Assembly: GCA_029945375.1 (NCBI GenBank)
Contig: CM057060.1
Span: forward strand, 868,001 to 932,000
Length of the DNA: 64,000 bases
Direction: 5' to 3'
DNA from: Agaricus subrufescens
Taxonomy: Eukaryota; Basidiomycota; Agaricomycetes; Agaricales; Agaricaceae
The translations under genes were made by a program, and so were the position numbers. Positions 11,395-24,600 of the stretch are shown in pieces. The notes under the pieces were generated by a model. That model saw nothing but the letters and a program-made list of their open reading frames with translations. It was not told the origin of the DNA and did not search any database. Position 1 is the first letter of the stretch. Every line of letters begins with the position of its first letter.

Positions 11395-14027
11395 CTAACT
11401 TCGCTGTTTCCGCGAGCGTAGTAGATGCTGACTGGCCATTACAGCAGCTGCCTTGGTCCCGGAAGGGGGCGCATAAGGTGTATCCTTAAGACGCTGCTCC
11501 AGCGTTGCCTTAACAGAACTAGCTTTTGTTCCACTAAGAGGAAATGGAGTTTCCGAATGCACTGATTCCAGAGAACTCCGTCGTGCCTGATGCTGCGATT
11601 TAGATGCAGAAGGCACCTGTGACCGTTTCGAGGATGACAGGAGACGAGCTGAAGAATGCCGAGGGTGTGGGGTGGTAAGTGTGTGGGCAACTTCTGGAAG
11701 TGATCCAATGGATGAGGGAGTTAGTGAAGTAGATTCCGGTCTTGCCAACTGTCGAGCACGCGTCGATTTCGTAATTTTAGCTGGCACCGGAAAGGGTATC
11801 GCTGCACGCCTATTTTGGTCTCGAGTTTGTAAAGGACTGCCACTAGGGGGAGGATTGAGCGATAGGGGGTGTTCGAGTGACGGAGCCATGGGTTCCTTCA
11901 AGGTGTAGGGTGCCCTCCCACGACCATATGAATACATGCGATTTGTTTCGTCGTCGTCGTCATCGTCGTCATCCTCATCATCCTCATCCTCATCGTCTTC
12001 GTGTAATGAAGCTCGGCGCCGCCTTTGGTCGGAGGCGCGCTCCTCCGACCAGACAAGATCCTCTTCATCGCTCTCTTCTTTCACCGGGGCGCGTTCTTTA
12101 CCTTTGCCCTTACCTTCATTTATCAAGGTTTTCCTATCGAAGGGCTGCGACATTACCACCTGATCCATTGCCTCGTCATCACTGTCGAACGCGAACAGAG
12201 GCTGCCCTTGACGTTTTGAACGATTTTCAGACCTAGGAGTCTCTTCGGAATCATCATCATCATCATCCTGTTCCTGAACCATAGCCCCTCTGTTCCACGT
12301 ATCTGATAGTGCCTCGGCGGCTGCATTAGACTGTTTCATCAAAAAGTCCTCAACATCATATTCTTCCCGCATCGTTTCCGTTAATATCGCTGTACGGTCC
12401 CTTTGGGTCCTCTCCCATGGCTCCGCTACTTGTTGAATGGAACCCTGGTCCTCTTCACTTCCTTCATGATGATCATGCTCCATTTCTCCTTCCAATACCG
12501 GTGGTAACGGAACATCATCTTTCTGGACAGGATCTTTCCTTCTTGATTTCTTTCGAGTGCTCTGTAAGGGAACAGGCTCTACGGAGCGTGATCTGGACCT
12601 CGTATTCTTATAAGGAGCCCAGGTGCTCCCATGTCCCACGTCATTAGATGGAGAAGAAGAGGGCGGTTGAATGGGAACTTTAGGTCTACGTGCCGCTTTT
12701 CTTACTGGCGCAGGGATGGGAGAAGATCGCTTGTGCGCACTTTCCCGTACAATAGATGATTCCGCAGGATAATTGGCCGCAGTCGGTGGGGGATGCGGAA
12801 GTCCAGTTGAAACGACCAACGAACGAGATGAAGATTCCGTTCTACTCGTGTTATTACTCCTGCTATCTCCACCCGGTAACCTAGGGTGTAGGTTTGGGCT
12901 AGAATGAACCACATCGCGAAACGAAGTCGATGGACGAGGTGCCATGGAGGAGCGTACGGCCCGATTGGAAGCAGGTTCATCGAATCGTTGTGACCCTCTG
13001 TTTACAAGAGTAGGTGAAGGGGCCGGGGTCTGCGGCTCGAACGCATGAAACGACAACTCGGGTGAGTCCCTTGAATACGACGGGTGGTTGTCGGCCTCAA
13101 CGGATGCCGGTTCCTCTGCGGGAGAGGGACTGCTCGAGTCGATACGTGCCCGTTTCGAGGCTTTCAAAGGGGGTAAATCGTCATCTTCAGAATCATCTGT
13201 TAATTCTATCACTTGGCTTTTAGTTGAGAACTTCCTGTTCTTGTTAGCCCGGCTGAAGTGATAGTATGCGGCACGAGGAGGTGGCTGTTGTTTTACGTAT
13301 TTTTCAATCATGATGTCCAATCGAGCACGGTTTTTCCTATAATGTTCATGCCATGAAGAAGCGGGATGTCGTCTCGCCCACGCATAATCAGGGTCTACCT
13401 TTCCCTATAAATGTTCGTGAAGTAAAAACCCTGGGTTCAGAGAACAGAACATACCAACTCTTCGAGCTCAATGTACGTTCCCCTAGATACTCTTCCACCA
13501 TACTCTGGATATGGTAGTATCCTTGAGAGATGGTAGCACAAGTTGTCTTCATCCTTAGCTGTGTATTCGACACGCTTTCTGTATTTCTGATTTCAACCAT
13601 AGCCCATTCCCCTCGCTGAGAAATAAACACACCTGAAACCTGAGGCTCGACCGCCCGTTTCTACACGTTCCGGTAAATTATGACCGAACATCTCATTGTC
13701 GATGCACCTGCGTATGAAACTCATCGGCTCCACGACAACTGATGAAATACTCTCATCTCTGTTCGCAGAATAGTGTAACTGCTTGAAGTGAAGTGACGGT
13801 ATCTTCGTCTGATCCACAAGGACCGTATCCGCTCCTGAAGGGGTGTCAAGCACTTTTCCCCCTCGCGCCTGAAAGACTAATTTTAACTTGCGGCTGATCA
13901 AAAGGATTCCACTTACAACGATCTTAGCAGTTAAATTCTGTCTTTGGAAGTCATTTTTGATGCTGCTGTCAAGAAAGAAACCAATTGGCTTGTTGGGCTC
14001 ATGTTCAAAAAGCTGGTGTTCCACCAT
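11395..14027 (-). CDS. RAP1: Rap1-like telomere protein, BRCT plus Myb domains
   Basis: Shelterin-type Rap1. Four exons (13917-14027, 13633-13868, 13455-13578, 11395-13404) give 826 aa. Residues about 8-100 form a BRCT domain (GGKVLDTPSGADTVLVDQTK, then an SVVVEPMSFIRRCID helix). Residues about 117-185 form the Rap1 Myb domain (EYTAKDEDNLCYHLS; DYAWARRHPASSWHEHYRKN). The rest is long and disordered: Ser/Pro-rich, with a pure acidic run of Glu/Asp near residue 480 and scattered Lys/Arg clusters. No typical C-terminal RCT helix bundle is recognisable; the protein ends SRKQRS. Family role: telomere length control through other telomere proteins. POT1 lies 22 kb away in the same orientation. Confidence 0.85.
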
Positions 14028-14526
14028 CGTGGAATAAAGAGACGTGACTTGGTGAGGCGCGTCTGAGTTGTTGAATCACGCGCACACGGTCACGATGGGC
14101 TTGGACCAATGATCTCAGGATCTGAGATCTTGATCCACAGAACTGATCATGAGAACACACAAATAGAAAACACGTTGATTACACGGATACTAGCTTTTGG
14201 CAAAAGTGCTTTTTATAGAGAGAATCACGAGTGCCGCCGCGGGGCTGTGGAACAGCCACCTTTGCCTCATGTATATTTTAAAGTTACAAAGACCGGATAG
14301 TTCGAACCGGTTTCTTTGCAGAGCATCCCTATCATTACTATGACCAGCACTAGACTTATTCAAACAAATTCTGAACGACATACATAACTTGCAGATCGCC
14401 TGCAAAAATTTAAGAATGGATCCTGCCACTATTGATGCTACTTAGGAGGTGACAATCAATCAAAAGGATAACCTCGATGGTCACTATCTCACTAACAATC
14501 AAGCAGATACCCGTAGCTCGACCGAC
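14028..14526. other. intergenic region between VCX1 and RAP1
   Basis: About 0.5 kb. It holds the RAP1 5' region and the VCX1 3' flank. Nothing coding or structured is seen. Confidence 0.5.
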
Positions 14527-16699
14527 TTAGGTAACCCAGACTGAGAGAAAATGTTCAGTTGATGCCCCAAGACCATAGATATGACACATACAGGCAAGAG
14601 CGATGACAAGGTACAAAGTGAGTAGCCTGAAAAAGACACTTGATCAACTTGAAACGAAAGAGATTATCGCAAACACCCACATAACACCTTCCATATAGTT
14701 TGATTTGCCATCCCTGAAAATGATCAGAACTCAAGGTAACTATGCGGTCAGATTGTTACTTACTGGATCAAGGTATTTGTGAGAATAACGGACACAAAGA
14801 AAGCCACAGTCTAGACAAGCGTCAGATCTACTGGGAAGTACCTAGAGGGTGAATGTTACCTCGAAGTTTTCAAAATAGAGCGTAAGGGGCTGGCCAATAC
14901 TGCAACAAAGATATTGAGGAACGTTATTACTCGAGTATCCTCGAACTCACCACCAGCCGATAATCACGAGCAATGGAATGACAAAAGCAGCAATTTGCTA
15001 TGCAACTTGAGATGCGGGCAGGACGGATAAAATTAAGAATAGCTCACAATGGAACTTCCAACACAGATACCAATTGTGATCTCCATTTTGTCTTTCATAG
15101 CCATCCAAACCGAAGTTACATGCTCCGCAGCATTGGCCTGCGGGGGCATCAGCAATAGCAATCAGTCTGTGAGAATCCGACCTACTACAATCGGCAGGAG
15201 AATCAAACCAATGAACGTTTTAGGGATGTGGTATCGGTCAGCAGTTTCTTCGATGGATGCCACCACTACGTTGAATTAGAAGAGAAATTTGACGATTTAC
15301 ATAGATGGCTCACAATAATCGGCACAGAAAGATGTTATAACAGTCACGATCAGGAGTCTAGATCCCCGTGAGCATACAGCTTCATGATAAAAAGGAGACT
15401 TACCCCAATGCGGCAGAGATAAGGTTCATCCGCATCGGCTCTTGTTCACGTCGGGTACGTTCAACTTGATTAGCTCGCCTGGCAGCGTCGGCGGGATCTT
15501 CAATGACACCCTCCGGGCGAGGTAGAGAAGGGTCATAGAGGAAAGCGTGTGTCCTCAGCTGAGATATAATACCGTTAATGGTAACAACTGAATTCTGAAG
15601 ACGTCGAAATTACCTGGAAGTAAATGTAGATTATGTAGACACCAAGAAGTAAGATAGATGTGCCACGAGATATGATGCTCAGCTCAGCCTGATCTATAAA
15701 GCTTCTTTCTCAGGGGCAATCTGGAGAGGGGATAAAGGGACCTACCCGAATCACCGGAGGCTAGATGGTAAGCCGCAGGAAGTACGAGAGCTAGGGAGTT
15801 GCTTGAGTCAACATCAAGTCAGAGAAGTGAAAATGTAGACTCACTGATGCAGGCAAGCGTCATGAGCTGGCCGATAAGCAATATAAGTAAAGACCTCTTC
15901 AGGCGGGAATTAGAACCATACCGAACTCGACCTGAAAGTAGGTCAGTAAAAGTAATCCAAAGCACTGTTATACATACGCCTGTGCAGCAGTGATCTGGAA
16001 ATTGCACTCCGGTTTGTAGATGCCACCTTACAAAAGGATGATCAGTTTCGTAACAAGTAGACATCACGGCAACGGCAAACCAGCAACAAAGGAACATCCA
16101 AGAACAAGCAAAATGTTCGACAAGATTGATCCGAGCATCTGTTCGAAAAATGAGTCGAACACGACAATGAACAGAGAAAAAAACGCGTACAGAAGTTTGG
16201 ACGATACGGATTTCGCCTAAGGACTGCTTCAGAAATGAAGGTGGGTAAAGATGGTAGAACGGCCATACCCTGGATCAAAGCGGCGATACCAACGATGATC
16301 TCGACCGCATTACCAAAAGACGCGTTAAGAAGACCAGCAAGAGTTTCGCCGAGGGAGAACGACATTTGCTCAGTGCATTCACCGAGAAGCTAGGGAGATT
16401 TGAGAACGTGGTAACGCAAAATACGCCACGGCTGAAAATCGAACCTTGGCAAGAGGAACAACAGCCAGGAAACTAAAGGTGAATCGAAGAGCCGCATCCC
16501 AGTTGAGGTGGTGCGCGACGATACTCAGAGGAACGAAGACGAGGAGTATGTTAAGATAGGTGCCGAACAAGAAAAACTTGAGGGAATCGGACCAGCTCGG
16601 TTCGTCGTCCTTGCCTTTGACAAATGTCACGAATCGCTGGAAAGGAGAGGAAGGCGCAGGGTGACCATTGAGAAGGGGGGAGGTTTCCGTCGGGGGCAT
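14527..16699 (-). CDS. VCX1: vacuolar Ca2+/H+ exchanger, CAX family
   Basis: Proton-driven Ca2+ transporter of the vacuole membrane. The gene is split into about 18 short exons over 2.2 kb; first exon 16445-16699, last 14527-14540. The model gives 422 aa. The two CAX signature repeats are clear: [20 protein letters not shown] (first alpha repeat, across an intron) and [19 protein letters not shown] (second). Other matches are [22 protein letters not shown], [14 protein letters not shown] (the acidic loop) and [14 protein letters not shown]. The N-terminus [12 protein letters not shown] is cytosolic. One junction is ambiguous: after ITAAQ, either acceptor 15894 (adds ASLLILLIG) or a GC-type donor with acceptor 15866. 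All other exons keep phase. Confidence 0.9.
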
Positions 16700-16830
16700 T
16701 GCACGTTGCTGAGAGCAAAAAGAGAGACGCCAAAGTAAGACTGGAGCTACTATATGTTGTGTAACCAAATGCATGTTAGGGCCGCCAAGGCAGTGCATGT
16801 TACGTCATAAAGAAGTTTACACATTCCACG

Positions 16831-17585
16831 CTAAATCGGGATCACATCAACGTTGTGGTCAAGGCGCCCAGCTGGGGCCAAGTGTCCATCATCCCCGTAT
16901 TGCACAATTGTCCCTTTCTGCCCGTCCCATTCGATCAGCGACACAGACGCGTTGGGCAGCCATCCCAAGCCCACCCCGTCCGCCAACCCCGCCTCTCCGG
17001 TCTCCACCAGGTCCTCCATCAACATGCCGAGAAAGCCTCCGTGAGAAACCGCTAGAATGTTGTACGGTTCCTCCCGGAGAACCAACGAGGCAGTGTATTC
17101 AACGACATTCTTTCTCCACCACGTAAGGGCCCGCCTCGTCAAAGCTGCTCTCGCCTCCATTGAGGGTACTCCTCCCGCCAGTTTGGTTCTATACACTTGC
17201 CCCTGCAGCTCGCCCATGAACTACCCCACGTCAGCATCGATAAGCCAGTCTTGCGCAAAATTAACCTACACGCTCACGCAGCTCCTCTTGTCGCTCCAAT
17301 ACTAGACAGGGTTGTTCTTTTAATATTATTGCCGCCGTCTACGCATCAAATAGTTTAATTGATCTCGGCATCGGTCGGGTCGGTTGCGCTCACCTCTGTA
17401 CACCTGCTCAGATCACTCGATAACGCAACGTCAAACTTGATCGCTCGGAGGACATCCGCCAGACGGGCTGCCTGGTTCGATCCCATCTGATTCAACGGAT
17501 AGTCAAGTTGGCCTTGAATAATTTTCGTTCTGTTAGCGTCGGTCTCCCCATGACGGACCAGGTATACTCTTGCTCGAATGGCCAT
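16831..17585 (-). CDS. histidine phosphatase (phosphoglycerate-mutase-like)
   Basis: Histidine-phosphatase superfamily enzyme, 216 aa from three exons (17394-17585, 17270-17338, 16831-17220). The catalytic RHGE sits at the N-terminus (YLVRHGETDANR), followed by PLNQMGSNQAARLA, SSDLSRCTE, the LRERFMGELQG motif with its acid residue, and the second catalytic His in VSHGGFLGML. The 69-nt middle exon is flanked by GTGAGC and GTAGGT donors and restores the family's TA-x-IL helix. This is a small cytosolic phosphatase of the PhoE/SHB17/fructose-2,6-bisphosphatase-like group; the true substrate cannot be decided. It lies between DOA1 and VCX1 on the same strand. Confidence 0.88.
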
Positions 17586-17826
17586 CTACGTCAGTGCGTA
17601 AATGGCCTGATCCGCGCACTATCACTTTTTCTTACATTCCGTCGACAGCGTTATGACATGTTACGTAAAAATATTCCGGAATTTTTGCGGAGCTACATAA
17701 GGGTCATTTCCATTCTTAACAGGAGCAATGCTGCAGACTGCAAGTCCGTTGTTTACGATCCAAGCATCGCGCATCTAAAAGTAGGATAACTGCGTGTATA
17801 CAAACACATCAACATGCTCAAGCGTC

Positions 17827-20800
17827 TTATAATAAGGCCGCAATAGCGGTACTCAAGGTTTTGATGCGGTCCTCGGCGAACACGGACGGAAGGGTATGAA
17901 GACATTTCCCAGCTTCTGAAACCCGAGATCCTAGTAATTTCGACCCAGACTTTCGGTCAATATATGCCTGCACCATGCAACAGTTAACTTATGGTTCATC
18001 CACTATCCTGAGACCACGTACCACGTTCCCCAATGCAGCAAGTGTACGATACCCCGCCTCAGCGTCCGTTGTCTCCGAGGCCAACAGCTACAGATAGAGA
18101 TTTTGATAAGCGAGCTTAAAGCATGTACTAGGACATACCCCGAGAACTAGTGTTATATAAGTATCCTGAAGTGTGGTATCAATGGACGTGTGAAGCATCG
18201 TGCAAGAAATACTATCGAAAACGATCAGTCTAACATAATTTTGCGGAAACATGTCAACGCACTTGAACAATATTGTTGCAAATGCGACTCGTTGCGTCTT
18301 GTTCAAGAGCGTATAAGGAAGTTGACCAAGGTTTTCAAGAATCTGATGGTCGTTCAATGGTACTGGAATTTCAGTAAATGTTGTATATGTGCATACCTGA
18401 CCAGCCCATGGGACGTCCAAGGTGGAGTTTTCTTGGATAACATTTGCTGCTGTACGCAATACAAGCAGTATGTTAGTTTCGCGGGGCTTAGGTAGCGGTG
18501 ACGACCAGGGTGCAGTCCACTGTGACGCCTTGAATAACGCCTCAAACAGGCGTGCCTTGAGACCTGCTTCGCGGAGGGCATCGGGTGCTAAGATGGCTAG
18601 CAACCTGCTAAGGTCAATCACTATAACAAGTTAATGAGAAACCGCTCTTCTTAAAAAAGAAAAAGGTCGCACCGGGGAACACTTGTGAACTTGGCCAACT
18701 TTGGAGAAGCTGAATCACGGTCTCAACGTGAATGGATGTAAGAACCTTTGGCGGTTGTTGAGGTGGAGTCGCAGTAACTGAAGACATAAACTTGAATATA
18801 TCATCAACGATGGGCGTACGGTCGCTGGAAATTGCCTGTTCATTGGTCATCTCAATGTATATGTTAGACTCGCATTGCAGCCAGAGAACCTGATCAGGAC
18901 TCACGGCGTCATTCTTCAGAGCATCATTGAACTGGGAGAGTTTCTGCTGCATAGCGGCCACGTTAGCCTGCTTGAAAGTAAGGCTGTTTTTCTGCCATTG
19001 TTTATCAGGAGCCGTCGAGTCGTCCAAGCTGTAACAACACACCATTGGTAATAAGTTTCCAACATCGCTGGAGGTCGGAGGCACTGTCCCCGATGGGTTA
19101 TACCGTGATGCACCAGTAAATGGGTCCCCTGAGGGAGCTACGGGTGGGGCATTCGTTGATCCGGTACTACGATAGCGAGAAGCACCTGTAAATGGATCCG
19201 CGTACTCCTGATTTCCGCCAGAGTTGTTTGAGCCAGAGCTGCGATACCTAGATGCACCTAAACGAAAAACCTCAGCTTGTAATTCAGAACGTAGAGTATG
19301 GGTAGTGACCAGTGTATGGGTCCACAAATTCCTCGCCCCCACCCAATTTTACGCCAGAAGTATTCTTCTCAATAAATTGCACAACCTGGTCAATGTATGC
19401 CAAGGAGAGCTCATTGGCTTGAAGGAATCGCTGCGCTGCGGCATAAGGGTTTTCTGATCTATTTCAGTAACTGCCCATGGGGGTAGAGTTAAAAGGGCCA
19501 GCACCTGTGACGTTGAAGGGCAGTTTGAGAGGTGGGACGCCGTCTTGGATGTCGACATCAAATACATAATCATATTCTTTCCCTTGATAAATTTGCTTCC
19601 TGCCTGATCCCACAGCGTCGACCACATCACCTATCTTTCGCCATTGATGACTTGTGCTATCCCACTGTTGCATATGAGAGTCGCGACTTTTTTATAATTG
19701 ATTCAAACATACTTGGTGGGCTTCAACTATGTCCCCTTTTTTAATCATCTTGACCTCTCCTGGCTTCTTACCTGATAGATGATTAGAACGTACTCTGCCT
19801 AGATCGATTCGACGTACCCGGGTTTGACAAGGCCTCTGGTCCAGGTAAGTCGCTCTTCTTCACATCACCAACTTGCTGAGAAGGTAAGGACTGGGAAGCG
19901 ACTTTGGTTTCATATTCTTTGAGATCCTGCTCCGAAGCCCATCGTTCCTCCGAGGCACTAAAGATTCGAACGACGCCATCGCTGCAGCCACTGACGATAT
20001 CACCATTGGGCATGACAGACACAGCCCATACCGAAATAGCGGGATGAACAATGACTTGCGAGCAATCATCACCTGACAGAATCAGACTACGTACACCTGA
20101 GCTCTTCACAAACTCACCTTCCCAAATCCGGACAGAGCGATCTTCGCCAGCAGAGACTATATCACCACCAGGTAATACCGAGAGGCTATACACGAAGGAA
20201 GTGTGCCCAGACATGGAATACACTAGATCTCCTTCTAGCGTCCAAACACGGATCTCACTGCGAGGATTGAGAGACCTTAAGCATTTATTAAATCATGCCT
20301 CATACCTGTCATTGGAACATGACGCAAATCCTATATCAGGAATCAACGCAAGGCCACGCACAACATCCCGATGGCCTTTAAAGGTTTGGACGGCCTTGTG
20401 CATCAGCCATAGTTTGATGGTTTTGTCGGCAGACGCTGAATTAAGTCGTTTCAGTGAAACTGATTCATTCTATGGGGCAAGAAAACTTGCCAGTTAAGAA
20501 ATGCTCCTCATCAACTGCTTTCACAGCCCAAACTGCTTGTTCATGGCCTTTCAAATCATACGTGAGCTGAAAATTGACCCAGACTTTAGCTGTTCTGTTT
20601 GTAGTCAAATAATGATGCGTTATGTATAATTGTCACTCACTTATCCCATGATCCCGAAATGATCGATCCTCCCGGTGTAACATCCAGAGTACAGATATTC
20701 TCCGTATGACCGAGGAGACTATAAACCGGCTCTTCTTTCGGTGAATCTAGAGAAAAGACGTTGATGATAGCCTCCTGGCCGCCGGTCACGACGTAGCCTG

Positions 20801-21129
20801 TCGGAATATGGCGTGTATCAGCGAAATTCGATGTATTGCGCATTGCAGTGCCGGCCGACCTTTCTGTGCATCTGACGTAGGGGGTAGATAGGTTATCGCG
20901 TTGACATAACGCGAGCCAGGTCGAAAGACTGTCGAGGGCGAGAATTGATTGTCCTTAGATTTTGACCAGGCAATCGCAGTCGTGTCACGCGAGGCAGACA
21001 AAACGAGGTCGTTCCGTGGTGTGCTCAAAGCGCGCACCTAGAGAGGAATGAGATGCAAGCGACTGTAATTGAGCTCCAACTGACATCTGAGGAGTGTGCA
21101 GTCAATGTAGCGGATAGCTTGTAAGGCAT
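17827..21129 (-). CDS. DOA1: Doa1/Ufd3 (PLAA) ubiquitin-binding Cdc48 cofactor
   Basis: WD40-PFU-PUL protein that binds ubiquitin and Cdc48/p97 and sustains ubiquitin supply. About 16 exons; the first is 21085-21129 (MPYKLSATLTAHSSD). N-terminal WD repeats are clear (GHTENICTLDVTPGGSIISG; ASADKTIKLW; GHTSFVYSLSVLPGGDIVSA). The PFU domain runs from KMIKKGDIVEAHQWD to the conserved NPYAAAQRFL and VVQFIEKNT. A linker has three DPFTGASRYR repeats, and the C-terminal PUL domain (LTFKQANVAAMQQKLSQ; ENLGQLPYTLLNKTQRVA) follows to the stop at 17827. One intron has a GC donor (20489-20490). Several introns (45, 51, 54 and 69 nt) have no stop in frame and are called from splice signals and family alignment. 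Confidence 0.93.
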
Positions 21130-21618
21130 CAGAGGAAAAACGATGGGTGTGATAAGAAGACTATCGAGGGAATGAAGTCACCATCCAAGATTGGTTATAG
21201 GAGCGTGCGGGATTTGCAAACATTTGCCACTCAAGTAAGGCCATCTCAATCTCAAACTTTTCGAACAATATAGAAAGCAGTTTCGACGTATGATATTTCA
21301 AAATATGTATGCCCCACTAACGAGCCCAACGACTGTGACGCAGCCAATGGGAGATACGGAGGTATAGACTATGCCATGCACCATTAATTCATCTCCTGCG
21401 AGGGCCTCTCCAGTACTGATCACCAGTCATAGCGGTTCCTAGTGACGGTCAAGACAAGTGAGGGGAATTCTTGTTCATTATTCCCTCACGTGGATTTATA
21501 GGCTTCATTCAGGGCCGGCAATTTTTTTTGACCCGTACTTGATACAGCGCTACTATACGACAGAATGCGTACGTATTTAAGAGTATCGTGTTTCCACATT
21601 CAGTGAAGAGCAGCGCAG
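21130..21618. other. intergenic region between HOP1 and DOA1
   Basis: About 0.5 kb between the HOP1 stop and the DOA1 start on the same strand. It is AT-rich near 21500-21560. No gene is seen. Confidence 0.5.
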
Positions 21619-24600
21619 CTACTCCGCGAGATCAACACCCACTGTAACCGATATCTTGGCTTTCTTCTTCGCCGAAGGATCTTCAGGTTGATCATCCGTA
21701 CTTGGACGTTTGTTGGGACGGATGGGCTCGTCAACAACAACAGAAATAACCTCTTCGATCTGGTCTGTCATATTTCGTTGAGGGTGTGCATCGATCTTGT
21801 TGTTCCTCGATTGATATGCCGGAACTGTTTTGTACTTCGCAAGCTAGAGGGCTTTAAGTTAGGTGTTGATCGCTACTCCGGTTGGGCATACCATTTCCCC
21901 AATTCCTAAGAGACGGCTTTCTGTTGAAAAGGAGGGATCAAAGTATTCTTGATATTTATCTCCGCGCGGTGTGGCCATGAAGCGATACTGTGCTTTGAAA
22001 TTCTTGCGGCGTTGTTTTGTTTGTTTATCTTTCTTCGGTCGTGTTGTAACCATTCCTAGTTCGTTGGTTTCTTTCAAGCATTCTTGGATAAAACCTATAA
22101 TGTCATCATACAAGGTCAAAAGAGCACGAGGGCCAATATAGGAGAAGTATCAGTCAAGACCTTCGGCTTCAAGCCTTCTGAGAATCTGCCTGGACGGAAG
22201 ATGATCTATCCCTAGTGAAGGATGAGGCAGAAGTCGAATTTGCTCAGAATACTTGATCGACTCACCAAGCTTCCTCCCAAATTGAGGGGCCGCAATGGTC
22301 TTCATCCCTTCAGCGACTTTTATAGCTCGTCTATAATGTTTGTTAGCACGGCAATTTTCTCTGCCACTACTGATTCAGAATCACCGGAAGACAGCTAAGT
22401 CTCGAAAGTTGTTCATTAGACGAGGGTAGATATTAGTTTTAATGAGTCCCCATGAGGCATCAGAGCGTAGGCGGCAGTCAAAACAAAAGAACTTGTCTGG
22501 GATACGCCTGTCTTCTGTAGAATGATATCTGTGTTTTGTCAGGTTATATCCCTGAAGAGCGAACCGAATCACAGCACCCCATACACCTGGTGCATATCTA
22601 AGTTTATTCGCGAATGAAGCAGAGCTGGGTTTCCTACCAAATGTGAAACCACCTTTTACATCCACCTTCACAGAAACAGCATTCATCTTCAAGCTGAATT
22701 TTGGCTCATGTAATGTTTCATCAAGTAAGACTAAAAGGCCTACCGTAATATTACATTCGCATGAAAGTCCTCGGTCAGATGTTTGCCCTTTCATTTGCCT
22801 GGTAGCTCTTCTCGGACTTATACTATTTGGCCTCCTGCAGGGCGACGAGGAAGGATCGCGTTCCATCACGTCATTTTCTTGGCAGCGACTATCGTAAGTA
22901 GCGGACAAAGTGATATAGATGCTCTTACCAGGTGATGAATTTTCGTGCAAGTTCGTGGTATCGTTCAGTGTCATTTTGGCCAACATTTGGGCCTCATCTT
23001 CGCCAAGTACAGTAACGTCAGAATCGGATTTATGAATCATCTAGTGATTTGTTAGTTGCTGCATGATGAGGACGTTGATGCTGTGCCAACTATTTGTTTT
23101 GGGGTAGAATTTGTACTGGGGAGAATTGGGGAAGAAGGGTTTGGTGCTTCAAAGGTGAAAGACTGCGTTTCGTCACCCATAGTTACTACCGCTGCATCCT
23201 GCTCGTTCTGTGTAAACTAAGTTAGTGTTTCTCTGACGAAATGCACATCAGGCATCACCAGATCATTGAGGTCAGTGGGTACAGACTCCATCATGCCGCC
23301 GAAGACAACTTCAGCGATTCCAGGTAATGCTATCGTTTCGATGATTCCTGTCTCAGTTCTTACACCTAAGGGGGCAATGTCAGTGTTAGCGATCTGAAGA
23401 AATGAGCCGTCGGGTTGTTGTTCGAAGAGAGATTCGTCTTCTCCATCAGCGTCTGCATCCGAGCCAGCAACGTCACATTCCGTGGACCAGACAAGATTTC
23501 TTGTCAAAGCATCCTTCTCTTGTTCCTCGATTTGTTGACCGCGGACCGCGGCTTCTTGCAGGGGAGTAAGAGTTTTGGATGCCAAGTTGGAGCCCGTCAT
23601 GCCACTGAAAGCGCCCTCTTGATGCTCGGAAGAGGGCAAATGGGCAGTGATAGAGGAAACGTTCACGTTGACACTAAAAAGACAGTCAGGGTGCGTGATA
23701 CCGACACGATCGAACACGTACGAATGATATCCGGTTTGAACCTTTCCGATACTCCATTTATCAGGAACTTCGTCCAAACTGTGGGTCATCATATACCAAC
23801 GATCCCTATCTACATCACCCGACTGGAAATAAGGCGGTTCGTAATCAAGAGGAGTAACATCAGTGTAGAAGACCTTGAAAGTCGCGTAGCGACGCTCTAG
23901 TGGCTGTTCAGAATTGTGCACTGCAAGCAGAACAGACATACTTGGTAGGGCCTCCATTTGGGTCATAGCGTGTATCAAGGTTTTGAGTAAAGTCTAGGTA
24001 TGCCAATCAGGATTTTGGTCAGAATATAGAGCTTGCTCGTACTTTGACACTCTTCTTGACGTCACGTAAGGTTGGCACTCGTCCTTTTTTGGCGGCTTCA
24101 GTAACAGGATCTTTGAAATCACCAGCCTTGAGACGTGGCAGGTCTTCGCCGAGAGTCATTATAGGTATAACTGAATCACTTTCGGGAATTTTGTGATACT
24201 GGATTGTGAGTTAGTCACACAATGAATTGATGAATTTTTTTGGAATACCAACTCGGAAGTTAAATGTGTAAGCTTCCACAATGCTACAAGCAAAGACATC
24301 AATAAATTCATCAACGGACGACGCCTGTTGGAATACTTGGTTGGATCTTTACTGTCCTATTGACCTTCGTTAGTAAAATATCGACAGCAGTGTGAGAAAA
24401 TGAAGATACCAGATAAATCGCAAAGATGAAACTACGAAGGTATTGTTTTCCCAGCGCATCAAAGATACCATGTTCCTGTATTGTTGAAATAAAAAGGCCG
24501 CTATTTTATGCGCATATAGGCACTTACCAGGTAATTGAGGAGTCTATCTGCTTCTTCGGAGTAACCGCGTGCCATCGTCTGGAATGATGTGAGCAAAGAG

